From Salana multivorans (GTDB lineage Bacteria > Actinomycetota > Actinomycetes > Actinomycetales > Beutenbergiaceae), in the NCBI RefSeq assembly GCF_003751805.1, contig NZ_RKHQ01000001.1, positions 1,302,001 through 1,366,000 of the forward strand: 64,000 nucleotides of DNA, in the 5' to 3' direction. The position numbers and the translations under genes are program-made. The notes beneath the pieces were generated by a model, which worked only from the letters and a program-made list of their open reading frames with translations, made no database searches and was not told where the DNA came from. Shown here piece by piece: positions 50,523 to 59,561 of the stretch. Within the stretch, counting starts at the first letter, position 1. The number at the start of each line of letters is the position of its first letter.

Positions 50523-50654
50523 GTCCGCTCTCTGCGGAACTGCGCGCCCACCACCTCCGGCCACCCGCGCCCGGCCTCCCGCTGACCTGCGACGGCGCGG
50601 ATCGCGCGGCCGACACCCCGGGGAGGAGCCGGTGACGATCCGCGGAGAGCGGAC
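50523..50654. repeat. 132-bp element with inverted ends, copy 2
   Basis: Ends GTCCGCTCTCTGCGGA and CGATCCGCGGAGAGCGGAC; the centre holds GCTGACCTGCG as in copy 1 (13270-13400), which is oriented the other way. It occupies most of the 312-base gap between the MATE and ABC genes; nothing else is seen there apart from the promoter of the next gene. Confidence 0.75.
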
Positions 50655-50801
50655 ACCCGCCGGCCAGCTCACCGACCCGCGACCCCCGCCGGCTCCCCCG
50701 CTCGGTCGGACACCCCCGTCAGACCACGGGATGACCCGCCCCGAACGGACGCGACCTGAGCGCGACGGCACCGCGGCGGCGGCATCCGTAGCGTCGGCGG
50801 T

Positions 50802-51680
50802 ATGAACGACGCTCACGTCCCCCCGCGCCCCGGCGCCCTCCCCACCGCGACCTCCCCGACCGGCACCGCGGCCACCGCCCCGGCCGCCGGCGTCAGCCCG
50901 ACCGGCACCCCGCCCGCCGCCGTCCGCGCCCTCGACCTCAGCAAGGTCTACGGCACCGGCGAGGCGGCCGTCCGCGCGCTCGACCACGCCGACGTCGCCT
51001 TCGGTTCCGGCGAGTTCACCGCGATCATGGGCGCCTCCGGGTCGGGCAAGTCGACCCTCCTGCACCTGCTCGCTGGCCTCGACTCCCCGACCACCGGTCG
51101 CGTCGTCCTCGGCGACACCGACCTCACCCTGCTCGACGACGACGCCCTCACGCTGCTGCGTCGCGCCCGCATCGGCTTCGTGTTCCAGTCCTTCAACCTG
51201 CTTCCGATGTTCACGGCCGAGCAGAACATCCTCCTGCCGCTCGAGCTCGCCGGCCGCCGCGTCGACGCCGCCACCCGCGCGTGGTTCGACCAGCTCGTCG
51301 GGATCCTCGGCCTGCGCGACCGCCTCACCCACCTGCCGAGCGAGCTGTCCGGCGGCCAGCAGCAGCGCGTCGCCATCGCCCGCGCCCTGCTCACCCGCCC
51401 GGACGTCGTGTTCGCCGACGAGCCGACCGGCAACCTCGACTCCCGCTCCGGCGCGGAGGTCCTCGACCTGCTCCGCACGAGCGTGCGCGAGCTCGGCCAG
51501 ACCGTCGTCATGGTCACCCACGACTCCGCGGCGGCCGCCTACGCCGACCGCGTCGTCCTCGTCGCCGACGGCCGGATCGCCGGCGACCTGCGGCGCCCCA
51601 CCCCGGAGACCGTCCAGGCGCACCTCGACGCGCTGCGCGAGGCTGCCCTCACCAGCCCGACGACGGCGCAGGTCCGCTGA
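50802..51680 (+). CDS. ABC transporter ATPase (MacB/LolD type)
   Basis: A 292-residue ATPase: a 45-residue Pro/Ala/Thr-rich N-terminus, Walker A GASGSGKST, Q-loop FQSFNLLPMFTA, signature LSGGQQQR, Walker B VVFADEPTGNLDS and the H-loop VTHD. ATG 50802 is 7 nt after TAGCGT. Its stop overlaps the permease start, so the two form one exporter or mechanotransmission complex. Confidence 0.94.
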   Translation: MNDAHVPPRPGALPTATSPTGTAATAPAAGVSPTGTPPAAVRALDLSKVYGTGEAAVRALDHADVAFGSGEFTAIMGASGSGKSTLLHLLAGLDSPTTGRVVLGDTDLTLLDDDALTLLRRARIGFVFQSFNLLPMFTAEQNILLPLELAGRRVDAATRAWFDQLVGILGLRDRLTHLPSELSGGQQQRVAIARALLTRPDVVFADEPTGNLDSRSGAEVLDLLRTSVRELGQTVVMVTHDSAAAAYADRVVLVADGRIAGDLRRPTPETVQAHLDALREAALTSPTTAQVR

Positions 51681-54220
51681 TGTGGCGGCTCACCGTCGCC
51701 CAGATGCGCCGGAGCATCGCCCGGCTGGTCGCGGTCGGCATCGCGATCGCGCTCGGGACGGGCTTCGTCACCGCCACGTTCGTCACGACCTCCACGATCG
51801 AGCAGACCGCGCTGGCCGCCGCCCGCGCCGGCGTCGGTGATCCCGACCTCGTCGTCCAGCCGCCCACGTACGAGACCCTCGACGACACCCAGATCGCCGC
51901 GATCGAGGGGATCGACGGCGTCGCCGCGGTCCAGCCCATCGGGTCGAGCTGGCGCGACGTCACGGCCGGCGGACTCACCTCGGCCGTCGCGTTCAGCCCC
52001 GTCTCGCCCGACGAGCGGCTCGGCCAGGTGACCCTCCTCGAGGGTGCCGCGCCCGCCGGGACGGGTGAGATCGCGCTGCCCGCATCGGTCGCGTCGCGGT
52101 TCGGGGTCGGGGTCGGCGACGACGTCACGATCCTCGCCAGCACGTGGACGGGTGACGCCGACACCGTCCGTCCCTCCCAGCAGCTCGTGGTCTCCGGCCT
52201 CACGTCCGACGGCTCGGGGCTCGGCTTCGGCATGCCCCTCGGTCTCGCGAGCCGCGACCTGCTCAAGGCCTGGCAGGTCGAGGACGACTGGTCGTCCTGG
52301 CAGGGCGCCACGCTCGTCCTCGCCCCCGGCGCGGACCCCGCGACGGTCGAGGCGGCGATCGTCGCGGCCGTCCCCGACGTCACCCTCATGAGCGGCGAGG
52401 ACTTCGCCCGCAACCAGGCGGCGCAGTTCACCGGTGGCGTCTCGGTCTTCCGCGGCCTGATCCTCGCGTTCGCCGCCGTCGCGCTGGCCGTCGCCGGCAT
52501 CGTCATCGCGAACACCTTCACCGTGCTCGTCGCGCAGCGCACCAGGACCCTCGCGCTCCTGCGCTGCGTCGGCGCGACGCCCCGGCAGGTGCGCCGCTCG
52601 GTCCGGCTCGAGGCGCTCGTCCTCGGGATCATCGCGTCGATCGCCGGCATCCTGCTCGGTCTCGGCCTCGGCCAGGCGGTGCTCAGCATCCTGCGCGCGG
52701 TCAACGACGGCGTGCCGCTGCCGGCCGCCGTGCCGGTCGACGGCTGGACGATCCTCGTGCCGCTCGTCGCGGGCGTGCTCGTCACGGTGATCTCGGCGTC
52801 CGGGGCCGCGCGCCTGGCGACGCGGGTCGCGCCGCTCGCCGCCCTGCGGCCCGTCGACGCGCCGGCGGCCGAGGGCCGCACCGGACGACGGGCGACGCCC
52901 CGCGTCGTGACCGGCTGGGTGCTGACGATCGGCGGCATCGCTGCGATGGTCGGCGCGATGGCCTGGTCGAGGGCGAACCCCGGCGGGGCGTTCGAGCTCG
53001 CGCTGCTCCTCGGCGTCCTCGGCGGCATCGTCACGCTGATCGGCGTCGTGCTCGCCGCCATCACGATCGTGCCGGCGGCCATCCGCCTGCTCGGTCGCGC
53101 CGCCGGCGCGCTCGGCGGACCGGCGCAGCGGCTCGCCGCGACGAACTCCGTCCGCAACCCCGGCCGGACGACGTCGACGGCGACCGCCCTCATCGTCGGC
53201 GTCTCGCTCGTCACGATGATGGCGACGGGGGCGACGACCGCCCGGGTCCAGCTCACCCAGATGCTCGACGAGCAGCTCGCCGTCGACGTCACCGTGACGG
53301 CCCCGACGGGCACCACCCTCACCGCGGACACGATCGCGGGGATCCAGGGGGTCGACGGCGTCGTGGACTCGCTCGTGCTCGACGGGACGAACGCCGAGGT
53401 GACGTCGGACTCGGGCACGATCTCCGCCGCCGTGTGGCGCGTCGCGGAGCCGGGCTCGCTCGGCTCGGTCGTCCGCACGGCCGACGACGGCTGGCCGCGC
53501 GAGTACGCCGCCTTCGCCGACGGCTGGGTGGTCCCGAAGGACGGGAGCATCACGCTGGGCGACGCGAGCGAGGTCCCGACCGGGCTGCTCGGCGGCCTGC
53601 CGGACTTCACGGTGCTGCTCGACTCCGAGGCCTGGGGTCACACCGGGCTCACGGCTGACACGTCGGCGATCTGGCTCGCGCTGGCGCCGGACGCCAACCC
53701 GGTCGCGGTGTCCCAGGCGATCGAGGACGTGGTCTCGCGCACGGTCGACGCCGGGGCGCCCGCGCCCATCGTCGCCGGTGGCGCCGTCGAGCGCGCCGGG
53801 TACACGCAGATCATCGACACGCTGCTCATCGTCGTCGTCGGGCTGCTCGGGGTGGCCGTCGTCATCGCGCTCATCGGGGTGGCGAACACCCTGGCGCTGT
53901 CGGTGGTCGAGCGGCGCCGGGAGAACGCGCTGCTCCGGGCGCTCGGCCTGACCCGGAGCCAGCTCCGCTGGGCGCTGGCGACCGAGGGCGTGCTGCTCGC
54001 GCTGGTCGGCGCACTGGTCGGGATCGTGCTCGGGCTCGCGTTCGGCTGGATCGGCAGCTCGCTGCTGCTGGGCGTCGCCGGAGCGTCGGTGCCGCTCGTC
54101 GTGCCGTGGTCGACCATCGGCGCCGTCGTGCTCGTGGCGCTGGTGTCGGGTGTGCTCGCCTCGGTGCTCCCGGCCCGCGGCGCGGTCCGCGTCCCGCCGG
54201 TGGTGGCCCTGGCGTCCTGA
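51680..54220 (+). CDS. FtsX-type ABC transporter permease
   Basis: An 846-residue permease with two FtsX domains: an N-terminal helix, a large extracytoplasmic domain, helices at about 260-400, a second periplasmic domain and the C-terminal FtsX block (ALSVVERRRENALLRALGLT). It starts at the A of the ATPase stop. Such pairs export lipoproteins, antimicrobial peptides or relay cell-wall signals. Confidence 0.92.
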   Translation: MWRLTVAQMRRSIARLVAVGIAIALGTGFVTATFVTTSTIEQTALAAARAGVGDPDLVVQPPTYETLDDTQIAAIEGIDGVAAVQPIGSSWRDVTAGGLTSAVAFSPVSPDERLGQVTLLEGAAPAGTGEIALPASVASRFGVGVGDDVTILASTWTGDADTVRPSQQLVVSGLTSDGSGLGFGMPLGLASRDLLKAWQVEDDWSSWQGATLVLAPGADPATVEAAIVAAVPDVTLMSGEDFARNQAAQFTGGVSVFRGLILAFAAVALAVAGIVIANTFTVLVAQRTRTLALLRCVGATPRQVRRSVRLEALVLGIIASIAGILLGLGLGQAVLSILRAVNDGVPLPAAVPVDGWTILVPLVAGVLVTVISASGAARLATRVAPLAALRPVDAPAAEGRTGRRATPRVVTGWVLTIGGIAAMVGAMAWSRANPGGAFELALLLGVLGGIVTLIGVVLAAITIVPAAIRLLGRAAGALGGPAQRLAATNSVRNPGRTTSTATALIVGVSLVTMMATGATTARVQLTQMLDEQLAVDVTVTAPTGTTLTADTIAGIQGVDGVVDSLVLDGTNAEVTSDSGTISAAVWRVAEPGSLGSVVRTADDGWPREYAAFADGWVVPKDGSITLGDASEVPTGLLGGLPDFTVLLDSEAWGHTGLTADTSAIWLALAPDANPVAVSQAIEDVVSRTVDAGAPAPIVAGGAVERAGYTQIIDTLLIVVVGLLGVAVVIALIGVANTLALSVVERRRENALLRALGLTRSQLRWALATEGVLLALVGALVGIVLGLAFGWIGSSLLLGVAGASVPLVVPWSTIGAVVLVALVSGVLASVLPARGAVRVPPVVALAS

Positions 54221-54256
54221 TCCGACGCGTCCCGATCGGAACCGATCCGAGGGGTC

Positions 54257-54299
54257 GGACGCGGGGTCGTGCACCTGTCCGGTGCGCGGCCCCGCGTCC
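54257..54299. terminator. bidirectional hairpin between convergent genes
   Basis: A 19-bp stem (GGACGCGGGGTCGTGCACC with two G-U pairs) and a 5-nt loop, between the permease stop and the stop of the convergent toxin gene. Confidence 0.75.
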
Positions 54300-54859
54300 T
54301 AGTCCCGGAGCCTGGTGAAGTTCCGGTAGTGGTCGTTGGAGTAGTACGCGACGCCCGTGTTCGAGGTCACGACGCGCTCGGCGTCGCGCGCCGCACCGGG
54401 CGCGACGGGGTTGACGTCCCACTCCTGGTACGTCTGGTCGAGCGGGAGGCGGTGTCGATCGGGCTGGGGGTTGTTGTCGTAGGGCCGACCTCCGGCGTGC
54501 TCGGCCTTCCCCCGGCGGAACCCGGGGAAGCCGCGGTTCTGGATGTTCGCGATGTGGCGGGAGCCGCCGGGCTGCACGCTCGCCTTGCGGACCCAGCGGA
54601 CGATGCCGCGCACGCGCTCCGTCACGACGACGCCCTTGCCGCCCTCGTGGAACAGGGTGAGCTGGACGACCGGCGGCGCGGCGGCCGGTTCGGCCAGGCC
54701 GCGGACGACGGCCCGGTTGCCGGCGGCCCGCTGGAGCACCAGCAGCTCGGCGCGACCGCCGGGGGACGCCCTCGGGCCGGCCGCGCGGACCCCGGGTGAC
54801 GGCCGGCCGATGCTCCGGCTCTGGCCCTGGCCCTCGATGTCGCTCGGCTCTCGGCGCAC
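54299..54859 (-). CDS. RNase N1/T1-type toxin with LQRAAGN motif
   Basis: A 186-residue protein. Residues 42-48 are LQRAAGN, a motif that marks many actinobacterial exported or contractile-injection-linked toxins. The C-terminal 80 residues are a microbial guanyl-RNase domain: TYQEWDVNPV (catalytic Glu), DAERVVTS (Arg) and YYSNDHYRNF (His), so it should be active. No signal peptide. GTG 54859 has GAGAGGACGGGAG upstream; longer starts add Arg/Pro-rich sequence. No barstar-like immunity gene lies beside it. Confidence 0.82.
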   Translation of the reverse strand: MRREPSDIEGQGQSRSIGRPSPGVRAAGPRASPGGRAELLVLQRAAGNRAVVRGLAEPAAAPPVVQLTLFHEGGKGVVVTERVRGIVRWVRKASVQPGGSRHIANIQNRGFPGFRRGKAEHAGGRPYDNNPQPDRHRLPLDQTYQEWDVNPVAPGAARDAERVVTSNTGVAYYSNDHYRNFTRLRD

Positions 54860-55072
54860 GGCTCCCGTCCTCTCGGTGGCCGGTGGGTTCCGTTCGAGGC
54901 AAGCACGGGGTCGCCGGACCGGGAAGCCCTCCGGGGCAGCCGAACGGGCAGCGCGCGGGCCGGCCGCGGGGCAGGGCAGGACGCGGACGGGTCGGCACGA
55001 CGCGTCCGTCCGTCCGCAACGCCGGGCCCGGCGGCCGGCCACGGGGCCGGCGATCCGCCCCGGGAACGACGA

Positions 55073-55113
55073 ACGCGGGGCCACGCACCTCGATCAGGTG
55101 CGCGACCCCGCGT
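55073..55113 (-). terminator. terminator of the rplI operon
   Basis: On the minus strand ACGCGGGGTCGCGCACCT pairs with AGGTGCGTGGCCCCGCGT, the two odd positions being G-U pairs in that strand only, with a 5-nt loop. It begins about 18 nt past the rplI stop. Confidence 0.75.
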
Positions 55114-55131
55114 CCGGTGTCGCGGGGAGCG

Positions 55132-55584
55132 TCAGGCGGGGACGACCTCGAGGGTCAGCTTCGCCGTCACGCCGTCGTGCAGGTGCACGGTCACCGCGTG
55201 GGTGCCCAGCGTCTTGATGTGCTGCTTGACCTCGATCGAGCGACGGTCGAGGTCGGGACCGCCGGCAGCCTTGACCGAGGCGGCGATCTCCTTGCTCGTG
55301 ACCGTGCCGAAGAGGCGGCCACCGGCGCCGGCGCGGCCGGTCACCGTGTAGCGCGTGGCCTCGAGCTGGTCGCGGACGGCCGAGGCCGCCTCGACGGAGG
55401 CGTGGGCCTTCTTGGCGCGCGAGGCGCGCATGCCCTCGATCTGCTTCTCGGCGCCACGGCTCCAGACCTGGCCGAGACCGCGCGGAACGAGGTAGTTGCG
55501 GGCGTAGCCGTCCTTGACCTCGACCACGTCACCGGCGGTGCCGAGGCCGGTGACCTCGTGCGTGAGGATGAGCTTCGTCGTCAT
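55132..55584 (-). CDS. rplI: 50S ribosomal protein L9
   Basis: A 150-residue L9: the N-terminal rRNA-binding domain (KLILTHEVTGLGTAGDVVEV, then KDGYARNYLVPRGLG), the long connecting helix and the C-terminal domain (GRLFGTVTSKEIA). It ends the conserved rpsF-ssb-rpsR-rplI series. ATG 55584 with AGGA ahead. Confidence 0.98.
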   Translation of the reverse strand: MTTKLILTHEVTGLGTAGDVVEVKDGYARNYLVPRGLGQVWSRGAEKQIEGMRASRAKKAHASVEAASAVRDQLEATRYTVTGRAGAGGRLFGTVTSKEIAASVKAAGGPDLDRRSIEVKQHIKTLGTHAVTVHLHDGVTAKLTLEVVPA

Positions 55585-55602
55585 GATTCTCGTCCTCTCC
55601 GG

Positions 55603-55842
55603 TCAGCGAGCGGAGCTCGAGTAGGGGAGCAGCGCCATCTCGCGGGCGTTCTTGACCGCGCGAGCGATCTTGCGCTGGTCCTGGACGGAGACACCGGTCA
55701 CGCGGCGCGCGCGGATCTTGCCGCGGTCGGAGATGAACTTGCGCAGCAGGACGGTGTCCTTGTAGTCGATCGTGCCCTCGACCTTGGCGGCCTTGAGGGG
55801 CGAGACCTTCTTCTTGGGCTTGCGAAGTGCGGGCTTCGCCAT
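55603..55842 (-). CDS. rpsR: 30S ribosomal protein S18
   Basis: A 79-residue S18 with the conserved [18 protein letters not shown] and [20 protein letters not shown]. No CxxC zinc motif, so it is the zinc-free form. It lies 18 nt before rplI. Confidence 0.98.
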   Translation of the reverse strand: MAKPALRKPKKKVSPLKAAKVEGTIDYKDTVLLRKFISDRGKIRARRVTGVSVQDQRKIARAVKNAREMALLPYSSSAR

Positions 55843-55901
55843 GATGAGCTCCTCGTGAGTTCGTGAATGTCAGTGATGTGGGAGGACCCGGGAGGGTCGG
55901 A

Positions 55902-56456
55902 TCAGAACGGCGGGTCGTCGGAGAACGAGTCCCCGGCCGACCAGGGGTCCTCGCTCGAGGCGCCGCCGGAGCCGTAGCCCCCGCCGCCACCGGAGCGCTG
56001 ACCGCCACCGCCGTAGCCACCCTGGCCGCCGGAGCTGCCGGAGCCGCCACCGCTCTGACCGCCGCCGAAGCCACCGCCACCGCCGCCACCGCGCGCGGCG
56101 CGCTGGACCTTGGCCGTGGCGAAGCGGAGCGACGGGCCGATCTCGTCGACCTCGAGCTCCACGACGGTGCGCTTCTCGCCCTCGCGGGTCTCGTAGGAGC
56201 GCTGGGTGAGACGGCCCTGCACGATGACGCGCATGCCCTTGGTGAGGGACTCGGCGACGTTCGTCGCGAGGTCCCGCCACGCCGAGCAGCGCAGGAACAG
56301 CGCTTCGCCGTCGCGCCACTCGCCGCTCTGGCGGTCGAACGTGCGCGGGGTCGAGGCGACCGTGAATCCAGCGACCGCGGCACCGGACTGCGTGAACCGC
56401 AGCTCGGGGTCCGCCGTGAGGTTGCCGATCACGGTGATGACGGTTTCACCTGCCAT
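55902..56456 (-). CDS. ssb: single-stranded DNA-binding protein
   Basis: A 184-residue SSB: OB-fold (about 1-110) with [18 protein letters not shown] and [20 protein letters not shown], a Gly-rich linker (about 120-170) and the acidic tail DDPPF that binds partner proteins. It sits between rpsF and rpsR as is usual. Confidence 0.97.
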   Translation of the reverse strand: MAGETVITVIGNLTADPELRFTQSGAAVAGFTVASTPRTFDRQSGEWRDGEALFLRCSAWRDLATNVAESLTKGMRVIVQGRLTQRSYETREGEKRTVVELEVDEIGPSLRFATAKVQRAARGGGGGGGFGGGQSGGGSGSSGGQGGYGGGGQRSGGGGGYGSGGASSEDPWSAGDSFSDDPPF

Positions 56457-56682
56457 GACTGCTCCATCGTCGGGGCCGGGGCGTGAGCCCCGTGCGGGAC
56501 GGGGCCTGCGGCCCCGCCTGGTGGTCGGACCCGGACCGCCGAGGCGGACCGTGTGTCCCGGGTTGCCGGCCTGGCCGGCCGGCTGCCGGCTCGTGGCCGG
56601 CGGATGACGTCGTCGTCGTCAGCTCCGTGACGATCGACGACGCCGGAAGATCAGCGTGCTGCCGTCCCCGAGGGGGCGGTGC

Positions 56683-56970
56683 TCAGGCGTCGGCGCGCAG
56701 GAGCTTCGTCCGCATGACGGCCTCGTTGAGGCCGAGCTGGCGGTCGAGCTCCTTGGCGAGCTCCGGCGTCGCCGTCATGTTGACGACGGCGTAGATGCCC
56801 TCGGAACGCTTGTTGATCTCGTAGGCCAGCCGGCGCTTGCCCCAGATGTCGACCTTGTCGACGGAGCCACCACCGGTGGTGATCACGGACAGGAACTTGT
56901 CGAGCGACGGAGCGACGGTGCGCTCGTCCACCTCGGGGTCGAGGATCAGCATCAGCTCGTACGGACGCAT
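56683..56970 (-). CDS. rpsF: 30S ribosomal protein S6
   Basis: A 95-residue S6 starting [16 protein letters not shown], with [20 protein letters not shown] and a C-terminal [15 protein letters not shown] chose ATG 56970, with AGGAGG 10 nt ahead; the GTG at 56982 is too close to that site. A 226-nt gap with strong hairpin potential separates it from ssb. Confidence 0.97.
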   Translation of the reverse strand: MRPYELMLILDPEVDERTVAPSLDKFLSVITTGGGSVDKVDIWGKRRLAYEINKRSEGIYAVVNMTATPELAKELDRQLGLNEAVMRTKLLRADA

Positions 56971-57146
56971 ATGACTACCCACCTCCTCTGGACTGTACGG
57001 TCACGGGCTCTCCGTGACAGGAGGGTGATGCGTTCGCGGTGCCGGCCGACGGTCCAGGATGGTCCGCGCCCGAGCACACAACCGCACCATCGTAGCCGAG
57101 TTCCCGGCCGGACACGAGCCGACCGACGACGCGCTGTGCGTTCCGG

Positions 57147-59369
57147 CTACCCGCCGGTGCCGGCGTCCTCGCCGTCGCCCGTCGGGGTCGGCGTCGGCGT
57201 GGGACTCGGGGTCGGCGACGGCGTCGGGCTGGGGGTCGGCGTCGGGGTCGGCGTCGGTGTGGGGGTCGGCGTCGGCGTCGGGGTCTCGGTCGGCGGCTCC
57301 TCCGTCGGCGTCGGCTCCTCGCTGGGCTCCTCGGACGGGCTCGGCTCCTCCGACGGCTCCTGCGACGGCGAGTGGCTCGGCGCCACGGGCGTCGAGCGCG
57401 GCGGGAAGTCCATGACGGGCCAGTCGGCCGAGACGCGCTGCATGTACGAGAGCCACAGGTTGGCGGGGACGGAGCCGCCCGCGACGGGGTCGTAGCCGCC
57501 GAACGGCGTGATCGGCTCCTCGGTGCCGTCCGGACCCTGCTGGTAGAGCGCGACGACGGTGACGAGCTGCGGGACGTACCCGGCGAACGACGCCGAGCGG
57601 TAGTCCTGCGACGAGCCGGTCTTGCCAGCGACCGGCCGGCCGAGGTCGGAGATCTGGCTCGCGGTCCCGCCCGGGCCGGTCACCTGCTGCATCGCGTACG
57701 TCGCGTCGGCCATGGTCGACGCGCTGAACGCGCGCTCACCGGCCGTCGGCCCGGCGTACAGGCGGTCGCCGGAGGAGGACAGGACCTCGGACACGACGTG
57801 CGTCTGGTGCCGGATCCCCTGCGCGGCGTACGTCGCGAACACCCCGGCCATGTCGATCGCGTGCGGCGAGGCGTTGCCGAGGACGTTCGAGAGCACCGGG
57901 ACGAGCCCGACGGTGTCGGCCGGCAGCCCGGCCGCGACGGCCGTGTCGACGAGCGCCTGGCCGGGCTCGCCGCCCTCCGAGATCGCCTGGTTGAGCTGCG
58001 CGTAGTAGGTGTTGACGGAGCCGCCCGTCGCCGTCGCGAGGTCGATCTCACCCTTGTCGCGCAGGTCGAAGTTGCTCACCTTCCAGTCGCCGATCTCCAG
58101 CGTGCCGGGCGAGTCGTAGGTCTGCTCGAGCGTCATGCCCTGCTCGAGCGCGGCGACGAGCGCGAACGGCTTGAACGTCGAGCCGCCCTGGTAGACGGCC
58201 TGCGTCGCGCGGTTGAGCCCCTCGGTGAGGAAGTCGGTCCCGCCGTAGAGCGCCGTGACACCGCCCGTCGTCGGGTCGATGGAGACGAGCGTCGCCTTGA
58301 GGCCCTCGGCGTGGTCGGCTGGCAGGTCCTGCTCGATCGTCTCGACGGCGGCGGCCTGCTGGCCGACGTCGAACGTCGACACGACGCTGACGCCGAGCCG
58401 GTTGAGCTCGTCCTCCGTGAACGGCGCCTCCTCGCCCCCGACCCCCTGGGTCAGCTCGCGCACCACCATGTTGAGGAGGTACCCGTTGGGGCCGGCGTAG
58501 CGGTCGGAGCGCTGCTGCTGGAGGACCTCGGGGAACACCTGGGCGTCCCGCTCCTCCTGCGTGATCATGCCCTCGTCGAGCATGAAGTCGAGCGTGCGGC
58601 CCCAGCGCTGCTCCGCCTTGTCGGGCGAGATCGCCGGGTCCCAGGCGCTCGGCGCGGGGATGATCCCGGCGAGCATCGCGGACTCGGAGAGCGTCAGCTC
58701 GCTCGCCGGCTTGCCGAAGTACGCCTTGGCTGCTGCCTCGATGCCGTAGGCACCGCGGCCGAAGTAGATGGTGTTGAGGTAGGCGCCGAGGATCTCCGGC
58801 TTGGTCATCTCCTGCTCGACCTTGACCGCGAGGATCGCCTCCTTGACCTTGCCCGCGTAGCTCGTGGTCCGGCCGAGGTAGTAGTTCTCGACGTACTGCT
58901 GGGTCAGCGTCGACCCGCCCTGGCGCTGGCCGCCGCGGATGTTGCTCCACAGGGCGCGCGCGATGCCGACCGGGTCGATGCCCGAGTTGGAGTAGAACCG
59001 GCGGTCCTCGGAGGCGACGACGGCGTCGCCGACGTAGGACGGCAGCGTCCCGGCGTCGACGATCGTGCGGTTGACCTCGCTCAGCGTGCCGATCGGGGTG
59101 GTGCCGTCGGAGAAGTAGACGGTCGAGGACTGCGCGAGCGCGAGGTCGTCCGGTTCGGGGACCTCCGTCGTGAGGTAGGCGGCGCCGACCAGGCCGATGG
59201 CGACGGCGAGCCCCGCCACGAACGTCCCGAGCAGGAAGCGCCAGCCCGGCAGCCACCGACGGACGGGGCCGTAGCCGGCACGCGGGTAGTTCCAGCCGCG
59301 CTTGCGCGGAGGCTTGCGCGACGGTCGGCGCGAGGACGTGCGCGTTCCCTTCGTGGGGGTCTTGCTCAC
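57147..59369 (-). CDS. class A penicillin-binding protein
   Basis: A 740-residue bifunctional PBP that polymerises and cross-links peptidoglycan. Cytoplasmic basic tail, membrane helix (about 42-68), GT51 transglycosylase (ASEDRRFYSNSGIDPVGIAR, GGSTLTQQYVEN), transpeptidase motifs STFK (in GGSTFKPF), SVN and KTGS, and a C-terminal tail of about 85 residues made of Pro/Thr/Glu/Ser repeats (PTPTPT). GTG 59369. It is the PonA-like enzyme often near rpsF in actinobacteria. Confidence 0.96.
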   Translation of the reverse strand: MSKTPTKGTRTSSRRPSRKPPRKRGWNYPRAGYGPVRRWLPGWRFLLGTFVAGLAVAIGLVGAAYLTTEVPEPDDLALAQSSTVYFSDGTTPIGTLSEVNRTIVDAGTLPSYVGDAVVASEDRRFYSNSGIDPVGIARALWSNIRGGQRQGGSTLTQQYVENYYLGRTTSYAGKVKEAILAVKVEQEMTKPEILGAYLNTIYFGRGAYGIEAAAKAYFGKPASELTLSESAMLAGIIPAPSAWDPAISPDKAEQRWGRTLDFMLDEGMITQEERDAQVFPEVLQQQRSDRYAGPNGYLLNMVVRELTQGVGGEEAPFTEDELNRLGVSVVSTFDVGQQAAAVETIEQDLPADHAEGLKATLVSIDPTTGGVTALYGGTDFLTEGLNRATQAVYQGGSTFKPFALVAALEQGMTLEQTYDSPGTLEIGDWKVSNFDLRDKGEIDLATATGGSVNTYYAQLNQAISEGGEPGQALVDTAVAAGLPADTVGLVPVLSNVLGNASPHAIDMAGVFATYAAQGIRHQTHVVSEVLSSSGDRLYAGPTAGERAFSASTMADATYAMQQVTGPGGTASQISDLGRPVAGKTGSSQDYRSASFAGYVPQLVTVVALYQQGPDGTEEPITPFGGYDPVAGGSVPANLWLSYMQRVSADWPVMDFPPRSTPVAPSHSPSQEPSEEPSPSEEPSEEPTPTEEPPTETPTPTPTPTPTPTPTPTPSPTPSPTPSPTPTPTPTGDGEDAGTGG

Positions 59370-59561
59370 GGTGGGGGTCTCCGATCGGTGGGGCAGCGGG
59401 AGCTCGGTGGAGCGCCCCGTTGCGCACAGACTCCCCAGTATCGCGGCCGGTGCGACGCGGCGGGAGGGTCCGAGCGGGCGGATTCACCGAATCGGCACAC
59501 GGTTCACGCACGGCTGCTGCCTGCCCGTGGTCGGGGGTGGCCGGGGCGCCGCGTCTCCGGC

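Noticed and set aside
57160-57400. Separate repeat element at the PBP 3' end
   Set aside because: It is the coding sequence of the Pro/Thr repeat tail of the PBP (GGGGTCGGCGTC units), in frame to the stop.
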